DNA from: JACDBE01 sp051002015
GTDB taxonomy: Bacteria > Actinomycetota > Acidimicrobiia > Spongiisociales > UBA5794
Direction: 5' to 3'
Length of the DNA: 28,559 nt
Assembly (NCBI GenBank): GCA_051002015.1
Contig: JBPCMS010000043.1
Span: 1 to 28,559 of the forward strand
This document shows, one piece after another, positions 7,886-15,991 of this stretch. Under the pieces are notes generated by a model that saw only the letters and a program-made list of their open reading frames with translations, was not told where the DNA came from and searched no databases. The translations under genes and the position numbers were made by a program. The first letter of the stretch is position 1, and every line of letters begins with the position of its first letter.

Positions 7886-9651
7886 GCGAGGATCGATCCG
7901 TGGACGAGGTGCCGGCGAACCGTGCGGGCCCGGGCGCAGGGGTGGGGAGGGTGCTCGGCACCGAGCACACCACCACCAGCGGGTTCCGGGTGGTCCTCAA
8001 CCACGACGACTACCTGCAGCTCGACGACCTGGTGGTGGTCCGCACCGAGGTGCCCAAGGTCGGCGAGGTGCGCAGCTACGGGGTGGTCACCGAGAGCGAG
8101 GCCATCTACGAGGGCGCCCAGTACGAGTCGGACACCCACCGCATCGCCGACGAGGGCATCCTCCCTGCCGCCAAGGTCCGCTCCGCCCGGGTGGCGGTGA
8201 CCAGGGTCGACCCCGAGATCTGGGTATCGCCCGACCCGGGCGAGGTGGTGGAGCGGGCCGCCGGCGAGGAGCGGCGCAAGGCGCTGTACGTCGACGAGAT
8301 GGGGCGACCGCTCCCCATCGGCATGGGCCGCGACGGCGAGCCGGTGTATGTCGACCTCGATTTCTTCGACGGTCGCAAGGGCGGGCACATGTCGATCTCG
8401 GGGATCTCGGGGGTCGCCACCAAGACCTCGTTCGCCCTCTTCTTCCTCAGGCTGCTCAGCGGGCGCCCCGACATCCTCGGCGAGGGCGCCGCCAACCTGC
8501 GGGTCCTGGTGTTCAACGTCAAGGGTGAGGACCTGTTGTGGCTGGACAAGCCCAACCGTTTCTTCGACGCCGAGGCGGCCCACATCTGGGAACGGCTCGA
8601 GGTCCCCGCCCACCCCTTCCCTTCGGTCTCGTTCTGGGCGCCGCCCCGTCCCGCCTCGGGCGACGTGGTGGTGCCGGACACCGGTGGCCGCCAGGAGGGG
8701 GTCGCCGCCTTCACCTGGACCCCGCGCGAGTTCATCGACGAGGGGTTGCTCCGGTTCCTGTTCACCGACTCCGACGACACCCGTAACCAGATTCCGTTCA
8801 TCGAGGAACGGGTGCGGGCCCAACTGAGCCGTTTCGCCGTCGATGTCGAAGGCTCGCCGGGGGCCGTGGTGCTGCGCGACCCATCCGAGGGTCATCGTCC
8901 CGGCGAGCGGGTCGTTCCCCATCGGGGCGAGTCGGTCATCACCGACCTTCGCTCGATGGTCGACGCCATCTCACAGTTCGTCGACCCCGAGGACGGTTCC
9001 GAGCCCGACCAGAAATGGGCCGGCCGGGTCCAGATGGGGACGGTGTCTGCCTTCGTCCGCCGCCTCCACGCCGCCGTCAGCCGGGTCGGCCATCTGGTTC
9101 GGGCCGGAGAGAGCCGCCGCATCGACCGGACCCGCCACCAGGTGACCGTGGTCGCCATCCAGTCGCTCCACGACCTCGGCCAGCGCTTCGTGGTGGGGGC
9201 ACTGCTCGCCGAGACCTTCATCGAGAAGGAGACGACGGGGCAGCGGCTCCCGCTGTCGGTGGTCGTCCTCGACGAGCTCAACAAGTACGCCCCACGCGAC
9301 GGCACCAGCTCGCTCAAGGACATGCTCATCGACATCGCCCAGCGGGGCAGGTCCCTCGGCGTGCTGCTGGTCGGCGCCCAGCAGACGGCGTCGCGGGTGG
9401 CGCAGGAGGTGATGGAGAACGCCTCGATCAAGGTGGCGGGCCGGCTCGACGCCGCCGAGGCCGAACGCGCCGAGTACGGATGGATGCTGCCGTCAACCCG
9501 GGCCAGGGCCCGCCTCCTCAAGCCGGGGACGATGGTGCTCAGCCAGCCTTCGATCCCGGTGCCGCTGGTGGTCGAGTTCCCCTTCCCGCCGTGGGCCACC
9601 CGCAAGGAGGAGGTCGACGAGAGCGGCCAAGACCCGTTCGCCGGGTTGTGA
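7882..9651 (+). CDS. herA: HerA-like hexameric DNA translocase ATPase
   Basis: 589 residues. The N-terminal part (about 20-110: GRVLGTEHTTTSGFRVVLN, then DLVVVRTEVPKVGEVRSYGV) fits the HAS-barrel of HerA. The P-loop is GISGVATKTS with Lys181-Thr182; Thr180 stands where the Gly before Lys is expected. Walker B is LSVVVLDELNKYAP (Asp464-Glu465). A C-terminal block, RGRSLGVLLVGAQQTASRVA through ENASIKVAGRLD (489-522), is typical of the FtsK/HerA fold, with Arg521 a candidate arginine finger. HerA pumps duplex DNA into NurA for end resection. It is coupled by 4-base overlaps to nurA (ATGA) and sbcD (GTGA). No membrane segments, unlike FtsK. Confidence 0.82.
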   Translation: MSEDRSVDEVPANRAGPGAGVGRVLGTEHTTTSGFRVVLNHDDYLQLDDLVVVRTEVPKVGEVRSYGVVTESEAIYEGAQYESDTHRIADEGILPAAKVRSARVAVTRVDPEIWVSPDPGEVVERAAGEERRKALYVDEMGRPLPIGMGRDGEPVYVDLDFFDGRKGGHMSISGISGVATKTSFALFFLRLLSGRPDILGEGAANLRVLVFNVKGEDLLWLDKPNRFFDAEAAHIWERLEVPAHPFPSVSFWAPPRPASGDVVVPDTGGRQEGVAAFTWTPREFIDEGLLRFLFTDSDDTRNQIPFIEERVRAQLSRFAVDVEGSPGAVVLRDPSEGHRPGERVVPHRGESVITDLRSMVDAISQFVDPEDGSEPDQKWAGRVQMGTVSAFVRRLHAAVSRVGHLVRAGESRRIDRTRHQVTVVAIQSLHDLGQRFVVGALLAETFIEKETTGQRLPLSVVVLDELNKYAPRDGTSSLKDMLIDIAQRGRSLGVLLVGAQQTASRVAQEVMENASIKVAGRLDAAEAERAEYGWMLPSTRARARLLKPGTMVLSQPSIPVPLVVEFPFPPWATRKEEVDESGQDPFAGL

Positions 9652-10817
9652 GGGTTCTCCACACCTCCGACTGGCACGTCGGCAAGCGCATCGGCCGCTA
9701 CGACCGGTCGGACGACCACCGCGCCGTCATCGACGAGGTGGTGCGGATCGCCGACGACGAGGACGTCGATCTCGTCCTCCACTCCGGCGACCTGTTCGAC
9801 CGCCCCCGTCCGCCGGACGAGGCGCTGGAAATCGGGCTGGACGGGCTGGTCCGGCTCTCCGCCGGGGGTGAACGCCCGGTGGTGGTGATCGCCGGCAACC
9901 ACGACTCGCCCGGCTTCTTCGAGGTGCTGGCCCCGTTCCTGCGCCGCAGCGGCATCCATCTGGTGGGGGAGATCCGGAGACCCCAGGAAGGCGGTGTGCT
10001 CGACATCGCCACCAGGGCGGGCCGGGCGGTGGTGAGCTGCTTCCCGTTCCTGCGCGAGGGCCGCGCCTTCCACGCCTGGGAGCCGGTCGACGAGCATTAC
10101 AAGAGGTACGCCGATCGCCTCCGCTCCATCTCCGAGGCCTACAGCACCTACGCCTCGAGCATCGCCGGCACCGACGCGGTCACCTTCCTGGTGGCGCACT
10201 TCCTGGTGGGCGGGGCCAAGGTCCACGGCCACGGGGCTCCCCGCGGCGAGCGCGAGCTGCACATGGGCGAGGCGTACGCCGCCACCGCAGACGCCATCCC
10301 GCCCGGTCCCCAGTACGTAGCCCTCGGCCACATCCACGCTCCGCAACGGGTACCCGGGGCCAGGGTTCCCGCCGAGTACGCCGGGTCGCTGCTCGAGCTC
10401 GACTTCGGAGAGGCGGGGGAACAGAAGCGGGTGGTGGTGGTCGACGTCGTGCCCGGGCTTCCTGCCAAGGTGCGGTCGGTGCCGCTCACCGCAGGCCGCC
10501 GCCTGGTGCGGGCCCGCGGCGAGTGGGGCGCCCTGCTGGTGCGCCCCGACCTCCGTGAGGCCTATCTCGACCTCACCGTGGAGACGGCGGGCCCCGACCC
10601 CGGTCTGGCCGGCCGGGCGCTCGCCGAGTTCGACCACATGGTCAAGATCCGGGCCGACTACCCCCGGGTCGAGGATGAGCGTCCCCACCACGGTCACCGA
10701 TCGCTCGACGAGATCTACGCCGCCTACTGCCTGGAGACCGATCGCGTCGCCCCGGCGGACGAGCTGCTGGCGACCTTCCGCCAGGTCATGGACGAGGCCG
10801 GTCGTGCGCCCGCTTGA
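9648..10817 (+). CDS. sbcD: SbcD/Mre11-type exonuclease subunit
   Basis: 389 residues from a GTG overlapping the herA stop. Metallophosphoesterase motifs of Mre11/SbcD are intact: TSDWHVGK (Asp8, His10), HSGDLFDRPRP (Asp48), AGNHDSPGF (Asn84, His85), then VAHFLVGG and LGHIHAPQ. Two Mn ions held by these residues give 3'-5' dsDNA exonuclease and hairpin/ssDNA endonuclease activity. Residues after about 270 form the capping and Rad50-binding region. The normal SbcD length is 380-410. The 3' end overlaps sbcC by 14 bases, as expected for subunits of one complex. Confidence 0.92.
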   Translation: MRVLHTSDWHVGKRIGRYDRSDDHRAVIDEVVRIADDEDVDLVLHSGDLFDRPRPPDEALEIGLDGLVRLSAGGERPVVVIAGNHDSPGFFEVLAPFLRRSGIHLVGEIRRPQEGGVLDIATRAGRAVVSCFPFLREGRAFHAWEPVDEHYKRYADRLRSISEAYSTYASSIAGTDAVTFLVAHFLVGGAKVHGHGAPRGERELHMGEAYAATADAIPPGPQYVALGHIHAPQRVPGARVPAEYAGSLLELDFGEAGEQKRVVVVDVVPGLPAKVRSVPLTAGRRLVRARGEWGALLVRPDLREAYLDLTVETAGPDPGLAGRALAEFDHMVKIRADYPRVEDERPHHGHRSLDEIYAAYCLETDRVAPADELLATFRQVMDEAGRAPA

Positions 10818-13323
10818 GCTTCGCCTCCGCAACTTCCGCTCCTACTTCGGCCCGGAGGCGGTGTTCGACCTGCACCACCGGTCGCTGGTCGGGGTGGTCG
10901 GGCCCATCGGCAGCGGCAAATCGTCGCTGCTCGACGCGGTGGCGTTCGCCCTGTACGGCCGGACCCCGGCCGGGGGCACCGCCACCAGGGCGCTGATCCA
11001 CCAGCGGGCCGAGGCAGGGGCCGTCCAACTCCGCTTCGCGGTCGAGGGCGAGGTCTGGGAGGTGGTGCGCTCGCTGCGCAGGCAGGGACAGAGCCAGCAC
11101 GCCCTGTACCGGTACGCCGGCGACTCGGACGGGGATGAGCCCGTCGAGAAGATCACCATGGAGGGTGCGGTCAACGACCGGATCCGGGAGCTGCTCGGGC
11201 TCGACTTCGATGCGTTCTGCCGGTCGGTGATGCTGGCGCAGGGCCGCTTCGCCGAGTTCCTCACCGCCGGAGCGGCCACCCGCGACGGGGTGCTCAAGGG
11301 CGTGTTCGGTCACGACCGCATCGACCAGATGCGCGAGGTCGCCCGCACCCACGCCACCGGGCTCGCCACCGAGCTGGCCCGGATCGAGGGACAACTGGTC
11401 CAGATCGACGGGCTCAAAGGTCGGCTTGCCGGCAAGGTGGCCCACCTCGAGGAGGTCGACGCCCGGTTGGAGACGCTGATCAAGGCCGAGCCGAGGATGA
11501 CCGACCTGGATGTCGGGATCGGCGAGGCCACCACCCGGGCCGAGCAGGCCCGCAGCCGCCTCGCCGCCCTTTCCCCGCTGGGCGTGCAGCTCCCCGATCC
11601 CGCCGCCGTCGCCGCATTGGTCGACGAGGCGTCGGCAGCGCACGCGGGCCGCATCGGGCTCGCCGCCGCCATGGACCAGGCCGATGCCGCCAGGGGGGCG
11701 GCGGAGGCGGCGCTGGTCGAGCTGGAGCGGAGCGGCGAACGCGACCTCATCGACCGCGCCTCGAGACGCCACGCCGAGCTCGCCCTGCAGATCAGGGCGA
11801 TGGAGACCGCCGCCGGCGAGCTCGACACCCTGGTGGGCCAGATCGATACCGAGCACCGCAGGCGAGCGGAGACCGCCGCCGGGCTCGAGGCCTACCGGGC
11901 GGGAGAGCGGGCGGCGGACGAGGCACTCGCCGCCGCCGTCGCCGCCCTCGACCGGGCCCGGACCGCCCGTCACGACGCTTCCCACCGCAACATGGCGGCC
12001 GAACTCCGCGGCGGGCTCGCCGCCGGTGACGCCTGCCCGGTGTGTCTCCGGGCCATCGACGAGCTGCCGGCGGCGGAACCCCCGACCGATCTCGAGACGG
12101 CCGAGGCCGCCCTCACCGCCGCCGAGGCCGAACGGAGGGCGGCGGAACGATCGTGCAAGGACGCCGCCGCCCGCACCGCCCGCCTCGAGACGGAGCTGGA
12201 GGCGCTCGACCGGCGCCGCACCGAGCTGGGAGGCGCACGATCCACCAGGGAGGGCGACCTCGAGTCGGGACGGTCGGAGGTCGCCCGCACCAAGCACGAG
12301 CTGGTCGAGCTTCTCGGCGAAGGAAACCCCGAAGCGGTCATCGCCCAGCGGCGGAGCCGCATCACGGGTCTGGAGAAGGCGGCGGACGAGGCGAGGCACC
12401 GGTTCGAGACGGCTCGCACCGAGCACGGCGAGGCCATCGCCGCCGAGCAGGGGGTCGCCCGCCGCAGCAGCGAGATGCACCGGGCGCTCGACCGGGTGGC
12501 GATCGGGCTCGGTATCGAGGTCGGCGGGGACGGCTCCGACGACACGAACGAGCTTGCCCGAGCGGTGGAACGGGTGCGGAAGGCATGGTCGGATGAGACC
12601 GCCTCCGTCGACGCAACCGCCGAGCAGGCGGAGACCGATCTCACCTCCTCCCGCACCCTGCACGGGGAGCTGATGAAACAGCTCGGCGTCGAAGGTGACT
12701 TCGCCGTGGCCCTGGCCACGGCCCGGGCCAGGTCCGAGCACCTCGCCGACGACATCTCCGATGACCGCGCCCAGATCGAGGCCGCCGCCGGTCTGGCGGA
12801 GCAGAGGACGCAGCTCGCCACAGCCAGGAAGCGCTTCGACAGGATCGTCCATGACCTCACCGATGCCCGCTTCGTCCGGTTCCTGCTCGACGACGAGCGG
12901 GCCCGTCTCGCCGCGTTGGGCAGCGAGCACTTCATGCGGCTCACCTCGGGCCGGTACCGGTTCACCGAGGACGGCGACTTCTCCATCGTCGATCTCACCA
13001 CCGCCGATGCGGTCCGCAAGGCCTCCAGCCTGTCGGGTGGGGAGACCTTCCTGGCGTCGCTGGCCCTCGCCCTGGCGCTGGCCGAGATGGTCACCCGCAC
13101 CGGTGGCAGGCTCGATGCCTTCTTCCTCGACGAGGGCTTCGGGTCGCTCGACCCCGAACACCTCGACCTGGCCATGGACGGGATCAGGGCGCTGGTGGCC
13201 GACGGCGGCTCACGCCTGGTGGTGGTGGTCAGCCACGTCCCCGAGCTGAAGGAGAGCATCGAGGACCTGATCCAGCTCGACCGCCACCCACTCACCGGCG
13301 ACACCAGGGTGATCCGCGCCTGA
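10804..13323 (+). CDS. sbcC: SbcC/Rad50-type SMC-like ATPase
   Basis: 839 residues. The GTG at 10804 begins RPLELRLRNFRSYFG, the usual SbcC/Rad50 first strand. Walker A is GPIGSGKSSLLDA (Lys39); the Q-loop region reads MLAQGRFAEFL. Two long Ala/Arg/Glu-rich coiled coils flank a zinc hook CPVC (Cys411, Cys414) at mid-protein. The C-terminal head has LSGGE (743-747), Walker B FFLDEGFGSLD (Asp776-Glu777) and a switch His in SHVPEL. With SbcD it forms the Mre11-Rad50 complex that tethers and opens DNA ends. It is shorter than E. coli SbcC (about 1050 residues), so the coiled coils are short. Last gene of the four-gene resection operon. Confidence 0.93.
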   Translation: MRPLELRLRNFRSYFGPEAVFDLHHRSLVGVVGPIGSGKSSLLDAVAFALYGRTPAGGTATRALIHQRAEAGAVQLRFAVEGEVWEVVRSLRRQGQSQHALYRYAGDSDGDEPVEKITMEGAVNDRIRELLGLDFDAFCRSVMLAQGRFAEFLTAGAATRDGVLKGVFGHDRIDQMREVARTHATGLATELARIEGQLVQIDGLKGRLAGKVAHLEEVDARLETLIKAEPRMTDLDVGIGEATTRAEQARSRLAALSPLGVQLPDPAAVAALVDEASAAHAGRIGLAAAMDQADAARGAAEAALVELERSGERDLIDRASRRHAELALQIRAMETAAGELDTLVGQIDTEHRRRAETAAGLEAYRAGERAADEALAAAVAALDRARTARHDASHRNMAAELRGGLAAGDACPVCLRAIDELPAAEPPTDLETAEAALTAAEAERRAAERSCKDAAARTARLETELEALDRRRTELGGARSTREGDLESGRSEVARTKHELVELLGEGNPEAVIAQRRSRITGLEKAADEARHRFETARTEHGEAIAAEQGVARRSSEMHRALDRVAIGLGIEVGGDGSDDTNELARAVERVRKAWSDETASVDATAEQAETDLTSSRTLHGELMKQLGVEGDFAVALATARARSEHLADDISDDRAQIEAAAGLAEQRTQLATARKRFDRIVHDLTDARFVRFLLDDERARLAALGSEHFMRLTSGRYRFTEDGDFSIVDLTTADAVRKASSLSGGETFLASLALALALAEMVTRTGGRLDAFFLDEGFGSLDPEHLDLAMDGIRALVADGGSRLVVVVSHVPELKESIEDLIQLDRHPLTGDTRVIRA

Positions 13324-13369
13324 CGGTGTACCGGAGCCTCGATGGCCCCGGGCGGCGATCGGATCGAGA

Positions 13370-13389
13370 CCCTCCATCGAACCGGAGGG
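13370..13389. terminator. hairpin between convergent sbcC and ABC permease genes
   Basis: CCCTCC (13370-13375) and GGAGGG (13384-13389) form a 6-bp stem with an 8-base loop in the 73-base gap between the two convergent genes. There is no U-rich tail on either strand, so termination by this hairpin alone is uncertain. Confidence 0.35.
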
Positions 13390-13396
13390 CAGCTCC

Positions 13397-14209
13397 CTAC
13401 TTGAGCAGGAGCTGCTCGATCCTGCGCGAGGCGACCAGGGCACCGACCAGCCCCATCCCCCCCAGCACCCCGACGTGGCCCAGCAGGCTCCAGTCGAGGA
13501 CGCCAAGGGTGAGGCCGCGGATCAGGTCGGTCCCGTGGTAGAGCGGTGAGAACCGGGCGACCGTCTGCAGCCACTCCGGGTAGACCGAGATCGGGTAGAA
13601 CGTGGCCGAGAACAGGAACAGCGGCAGGGTCACCAGCGCGACCAGGTCGAAGTCCTGCCAGGACTTCATGTAGGTGGTGGCCGCCATGCCAACGGCGGCG
13701 AAGGCGAAGCCGATCAGCAGAGCGGCGGGGAGGGCGAGAAACCCCCACAGCGACGGCATCAGCCCCATCGCCACCATCACGATGAGGAAGCAGACGGCGT
13801 AGATGGCGCCCCGCATCAGCGACCAGGTGATCTCCCCGGTGGCGACATCACCGGGTCCGAGCGGGGTGGCCAGCACGGCGTCGTAGGTCTTGGCCCAGCG
13901 CAGCTTGAAGAAGATGTTCATCGTCGACTCGTACACCGCGCCGTTCATCGCAGACGAGGCGAGCATGGCGGGGGCGACGAACTCGGCGTACGAGACCATG
14001 CGCCCCCCACCCATGTCGATGTCGCCCACCAGCACCCCGATCCCGACGCCGACGGCGAACAGGTAGAACACCGGTTCGAAGAACCCGGAGAAGATGATCA
14101 CCCACGCCCGGCGGTACACCATCAGGTTGCGCTCGACCAGCCGCAGGGCCCGCCGGCTCCCAAGCGCCGCAGGCGGGACCACCCGGCTCAGCAGGGTTCC
14201 GGAGGTCAC
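13397..14209 (-). CDS. ABC-2 type transporter permease (NodJ-like), second subunit
   Basis: 270 residues from a GTG at 14209 overlapping the stop of the upstream permease (GTGA); GGAG lies just ahead. About six membrane segments are visible, starting at WVIIFSGFFEPVFYLFAVGV. The conserved stretch NIFFKLRWAKTYDAVLATPL is the cytoplasmic loop typical of DrrB/NodJ-type ABC-2 permeases. The other permease carries the parallel stretch LKWTKTYHAALATPV, so the two are paralogues. With the ATPase at 14998-15921 it should form an exporter in the cytoplasmic membrane; the cargo (lipid, glycolipid, drug) is unknown. The true start is fixed by the overlap; an open frame extends much further upstream but is not coding there. 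Confidence 0.87.
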   Translation of the reverse strand: MTSGTLLSRVVPPAALGSRRALRLVERNLMVYRRAWVIIFSGFFEPVFYLFAVGVGIGVLVGDIDMGGGRMVSYAEFVAPAMLASSAMNGAVYESTMNIFFKLRWAKTYDAVLATPLGPGDVATGEITWSLMRGAIYAVCFLIVMVAMGLMPSLWGFLALPAALLIGFAFAAVGMAATTYMKSWQDFDLVALVTLPLFLFSATFYPISVYPEWLQTVARFSPLYHGTDLIRGLTLGVLDWSLLGHVGVLGGMGLVGALVASRRIEQLLLK

Positions 14210-14985
14210 TTCTCCAGCCTCCTCCGAAAGTTGTACAGGGCGACGGCGGAGCCGACCACCACCCACAGCAGCAGGTAGCCGACATGGGTGGTGACCGCCC
14301 ACTGCGGCTCGATACCGAGGGCGGCGGCCCTGGTCAACTCGACGCCGTGCCACAGCGGCGTGGCGTATGCGACCGGCACGATCCAGCCGGGGAGCTGGGT
14401 GATGGGGAAGAACGTCCCCGAGAACAGGAACATCGGGATGATCCCGAACCGGAACAGCGAGCTGAGCCCGAACTCGCTCTCCAGCGACGAGGTGAAGGCG
14501 GTGACCGCACCGGCGAACGCCATGCCCACCAGGGCGGCGGGGATGCACGCCGCCAGGGCCCTGGGGACCGTGGCCGCATCGAACAGCACCATCGCGGCGG
14601 CGAAGGCGACGACGGTCATCAGGACCCTGACCAGCACCCAGGCGAGGTGGCCCGCCACCAGGTTGGTGACCCCGACCGGGGTGGCCAGGGCGGCGTGGTA
14701 GGTCTTGGTCCACTTGAGCCCGGCCATCACCGGGTACGAGGCGTCGGCGGTTCCGGTCTGCATCGCCGCCGCCGCCAGCAGCCCAGGGGCGAGGTAGGCG
14801 AGGTAGGGGACCCCGGGGATGGGGGTGGGCCCCGAGCCGCCATCCACCAGGCTGCCCAGACCAGCGCCCATGGCCGCCAGGTACAGCACCGGGTTGAGGA
14901 ACGTCGAGATGAGGCTCCCCCGCCAGGTGCGCCGGTAGACCCGGGCATGGCTCTCGATGACGCGCAGGGTGGTGGTGGCCGCCAT
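14206..14985 (-). CDS. ABC-2 type transporter permease, first subunit
   Basis: 259 residues with about six membrane segments. It begins TLRVIESHARVYRRTWRGSL, a cytoplasmic N-terminal helix, then enters the membrane at FLNPVLYLAAMGAG. The loop LKWTKTYHAALATPVG and the segment FLFSGTFFPITQLPGW match ABC-2 membrane (NodJ/DrrB) proteins. It lies 12 bases downstream of the ATPase stop and overlaps the second permease by 4 bases, so the three genes form one operon. Two different permeases suggest a heterodimeric channel served by one ATPase type. Confidence 0.87.
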   Translation of the reverse strand: MAATTTLRVIESHARVYRRTWRGSLISTFLNPVLYLAAMGAGLGSLVDGGSGPTPIPGVPYLAYLAPGLLAAAAMQTGTADASYPVMAGLKWTKTYHAALATPVGVTNLVAGHLAWVLVRVLMTVVAFAAAMVLFDAATVPRALAACIPAALVGMAFAGAVTAFTSSLESEFGLSSLFRFGIIPMFLFSGTFFPITQLPGWIVPVAYATPLWHGVELTRAAALGIEPQWAVTTHVGYLLLWVVVGSAVALYNFRRRLEK

Positions 14986-14997
14986 GGTGATCGGTGA

Positions 14998-15921
14998 TCA
15001 GTCGATCAGGCTGCGACCGGTGAGCCGCAGGAAGACGTCCTCGAGAGGGCTCCGCCGCACCACCACCGCCTCGGGCTCGAGCCCGCGGGCATGGACATCC
15101 GCCACGGTGCCGTCCCCGTCGTCCGTGTACAGCAGCACCCGGTCGGCAAGTACCTCGGACCGCTTCGCCAGCCCGTCGAGCCGATCGACGACGGTCTCTT
15201 GGACCCCGACCGGGAACCGCAGCTCGACCACCTCGCGGGTCGAGTGCTCGGCGATCAGCCGCCTCGGGCTCCCCTCGGCCACGATGGCGCCCCGGTCCAT
15301 CACCACCAGCCGGTCGCAGAGCTGCTCGGCCTCGTCCATGTAGTGGGTGGTGATGATCAGGGTGACGCCCTGCTGCTTGAGCCGGTAGAGCCGGTCCCAC
15401 AGGACGTGACGTGCCTGCGGGTCGAGACCGGTGGTCGGCTCGTCGAGGATGAGCAGCTCCGGCTGGTTGATCAGCGACCGGGCGATGGTGAGCCGCCGCT
15501 TCATCCCGCCGGAGAGCGAGTCGACCTTGGCATGGCGGCGCTCGGTGAGCTGAGCGAAATCGAGCAGCTCGTCGATGCGGGGGCGGAGCACCCGCCGGGG
15601 GAGATCGAAGTAGCGGCCATAGATGAGCAGGTTCTCGTCGACGGGTAGCTCTCCGTCGAGGTTGTCGTCCTGGGGCACCACTCCCAGCCGGGCCCGGATC
15701 GCCGGGCCTTGGGTCGCCGGGTCCATATCGAGGACGCGCAGGTGCCCCGCCGTGACGGGTGACACGGCGCCGATCATCCGCATCGTCGACGACTTGCCGG
15801 CCCCGTTCGGCCCCAGGAAACCAAAGGCCTCGCCCCGGCGCACCTCGAAATCGATGGCGTCCACGGCTACGAAGTCGTCGAAGTGCTTGGTGAGGCCCTT
15901 CGCTTCGACCAGAGCGGTCAT
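14998..15921 (-). CDS. ABC transporter ATPase (NodI/DrrA-like)
   Basis: 307 residues. Walker A is GPNGAGKSS (37-45), Q-loop Gln84 (VVPQDDNLD), signature LSGGM (136-140), Walker B LLILDEP (Asp160-Glu161) and the switch His in ITTHYMDEAE. The block DNLDGELPVDENLLIYGRYF is typical of the NodI subgroup. The C-terminal ~80 residues after about 225 are the DrrA/NodI-type extension, ending EDVFLRLTGRSL. It powers the two downstream permeases. ATG at 15921 is preceded at 7 nt by TAGTGT on the same strand and by no Shine-Dalgarno. The start is only 70 bases from the divergent racemase gene. Confidence 0.92.
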   Translation of the reverse strand: MTALVEAKGLTKHFDDFVAVDAIDFEVRRGEAFGFLGPNGAGKSSTMRMIGAVSPVTAGHLRVLDMDPATQGPAIRARLGVVPQDDNLDGELPVDENLLIYGRYFDLPRRVLRPRIDELLDFAQLTERRHAKVDSLSGGMKRRLTIARSLINQPELLILDEPTTGLDPQARHVLWDRLYRLKQQGVTLIITTHYMDEAEQLCDRLVVMDRGAIVAEGSPRRLIAEHSTREVVELRFPVGVQETVVDRLDGLAKRSEVLADRVLLYTDDGDGTVADVHARGLEPEAVVVRRSPLEDVFLRLTGRSLID

Positions 15922-15928
15922 CGGCGAC

Positions 15929-15934
15929 ACACTA
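15929..15934 (-). promoter_or_regulatory. candidate -10 element (TAGTGT) for the ABC exporter operon, leaderless
   Basis: On the minus strand TAGTGT ends 7 nt before the ATG of the ATPase gene, with no Shine-Dalgarno. Spacing fits transcription starting at the ATG. It sits in the 70-base divergent gap shared with the racemase promoter. Confidence 0.4.
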
Positions 15935-15975
15935 CAACGGGGGTGTGACGCCAAACGCCTGCCCGGGCCTGCTGG

Positions 15976-15981
15976 TACGGT
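15976..15981 (+). promoter_or_regulatory. candidate -10 element (TACGGT) for the racemase gene
   Basis: TACGGT ends 10 nt before the ATG at 15992 and would give a leader of 3-4 bases. No clear -35 at normal spacing. The same hexamer is used at the better-supported promoter at 18831-18860. Confidence 0.35.
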
Positions 15982-15991
15982 CCCGGCCGAG

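Noticed and set aside
6923..9651. HerA-based anti-phage system (HerA with SIR2 or DUF4297 partner)
   Set aside because: The partner has NurA-like acidic motifs and shows no SIR2 or other known toxin motif, and sbcDC follow. A repair role is the simpler reading, though defence is not excluded.
7882..9651. FtsK/SpoIIIE-type DNA translocase
   Set aside because: No membrane segments and no gamma domain; a HAS-barrel-like N-terminus and the NurA neighbour favour HerA.
11970..13748. A 592-codon minus-strand frame over sbcC
   Set aside because: Antisense to the intact SbcC zinc hook and C-terminal head; Ser/Arg-rich with no domain.
13397..15400. A 667-codon minus-strand frame suggesting one large permease
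   Set aside because: Only the part after the GTG at 14209 looks like a membrane protein. The rest is an out-of-frame reading of the first permease and ATPase genes.
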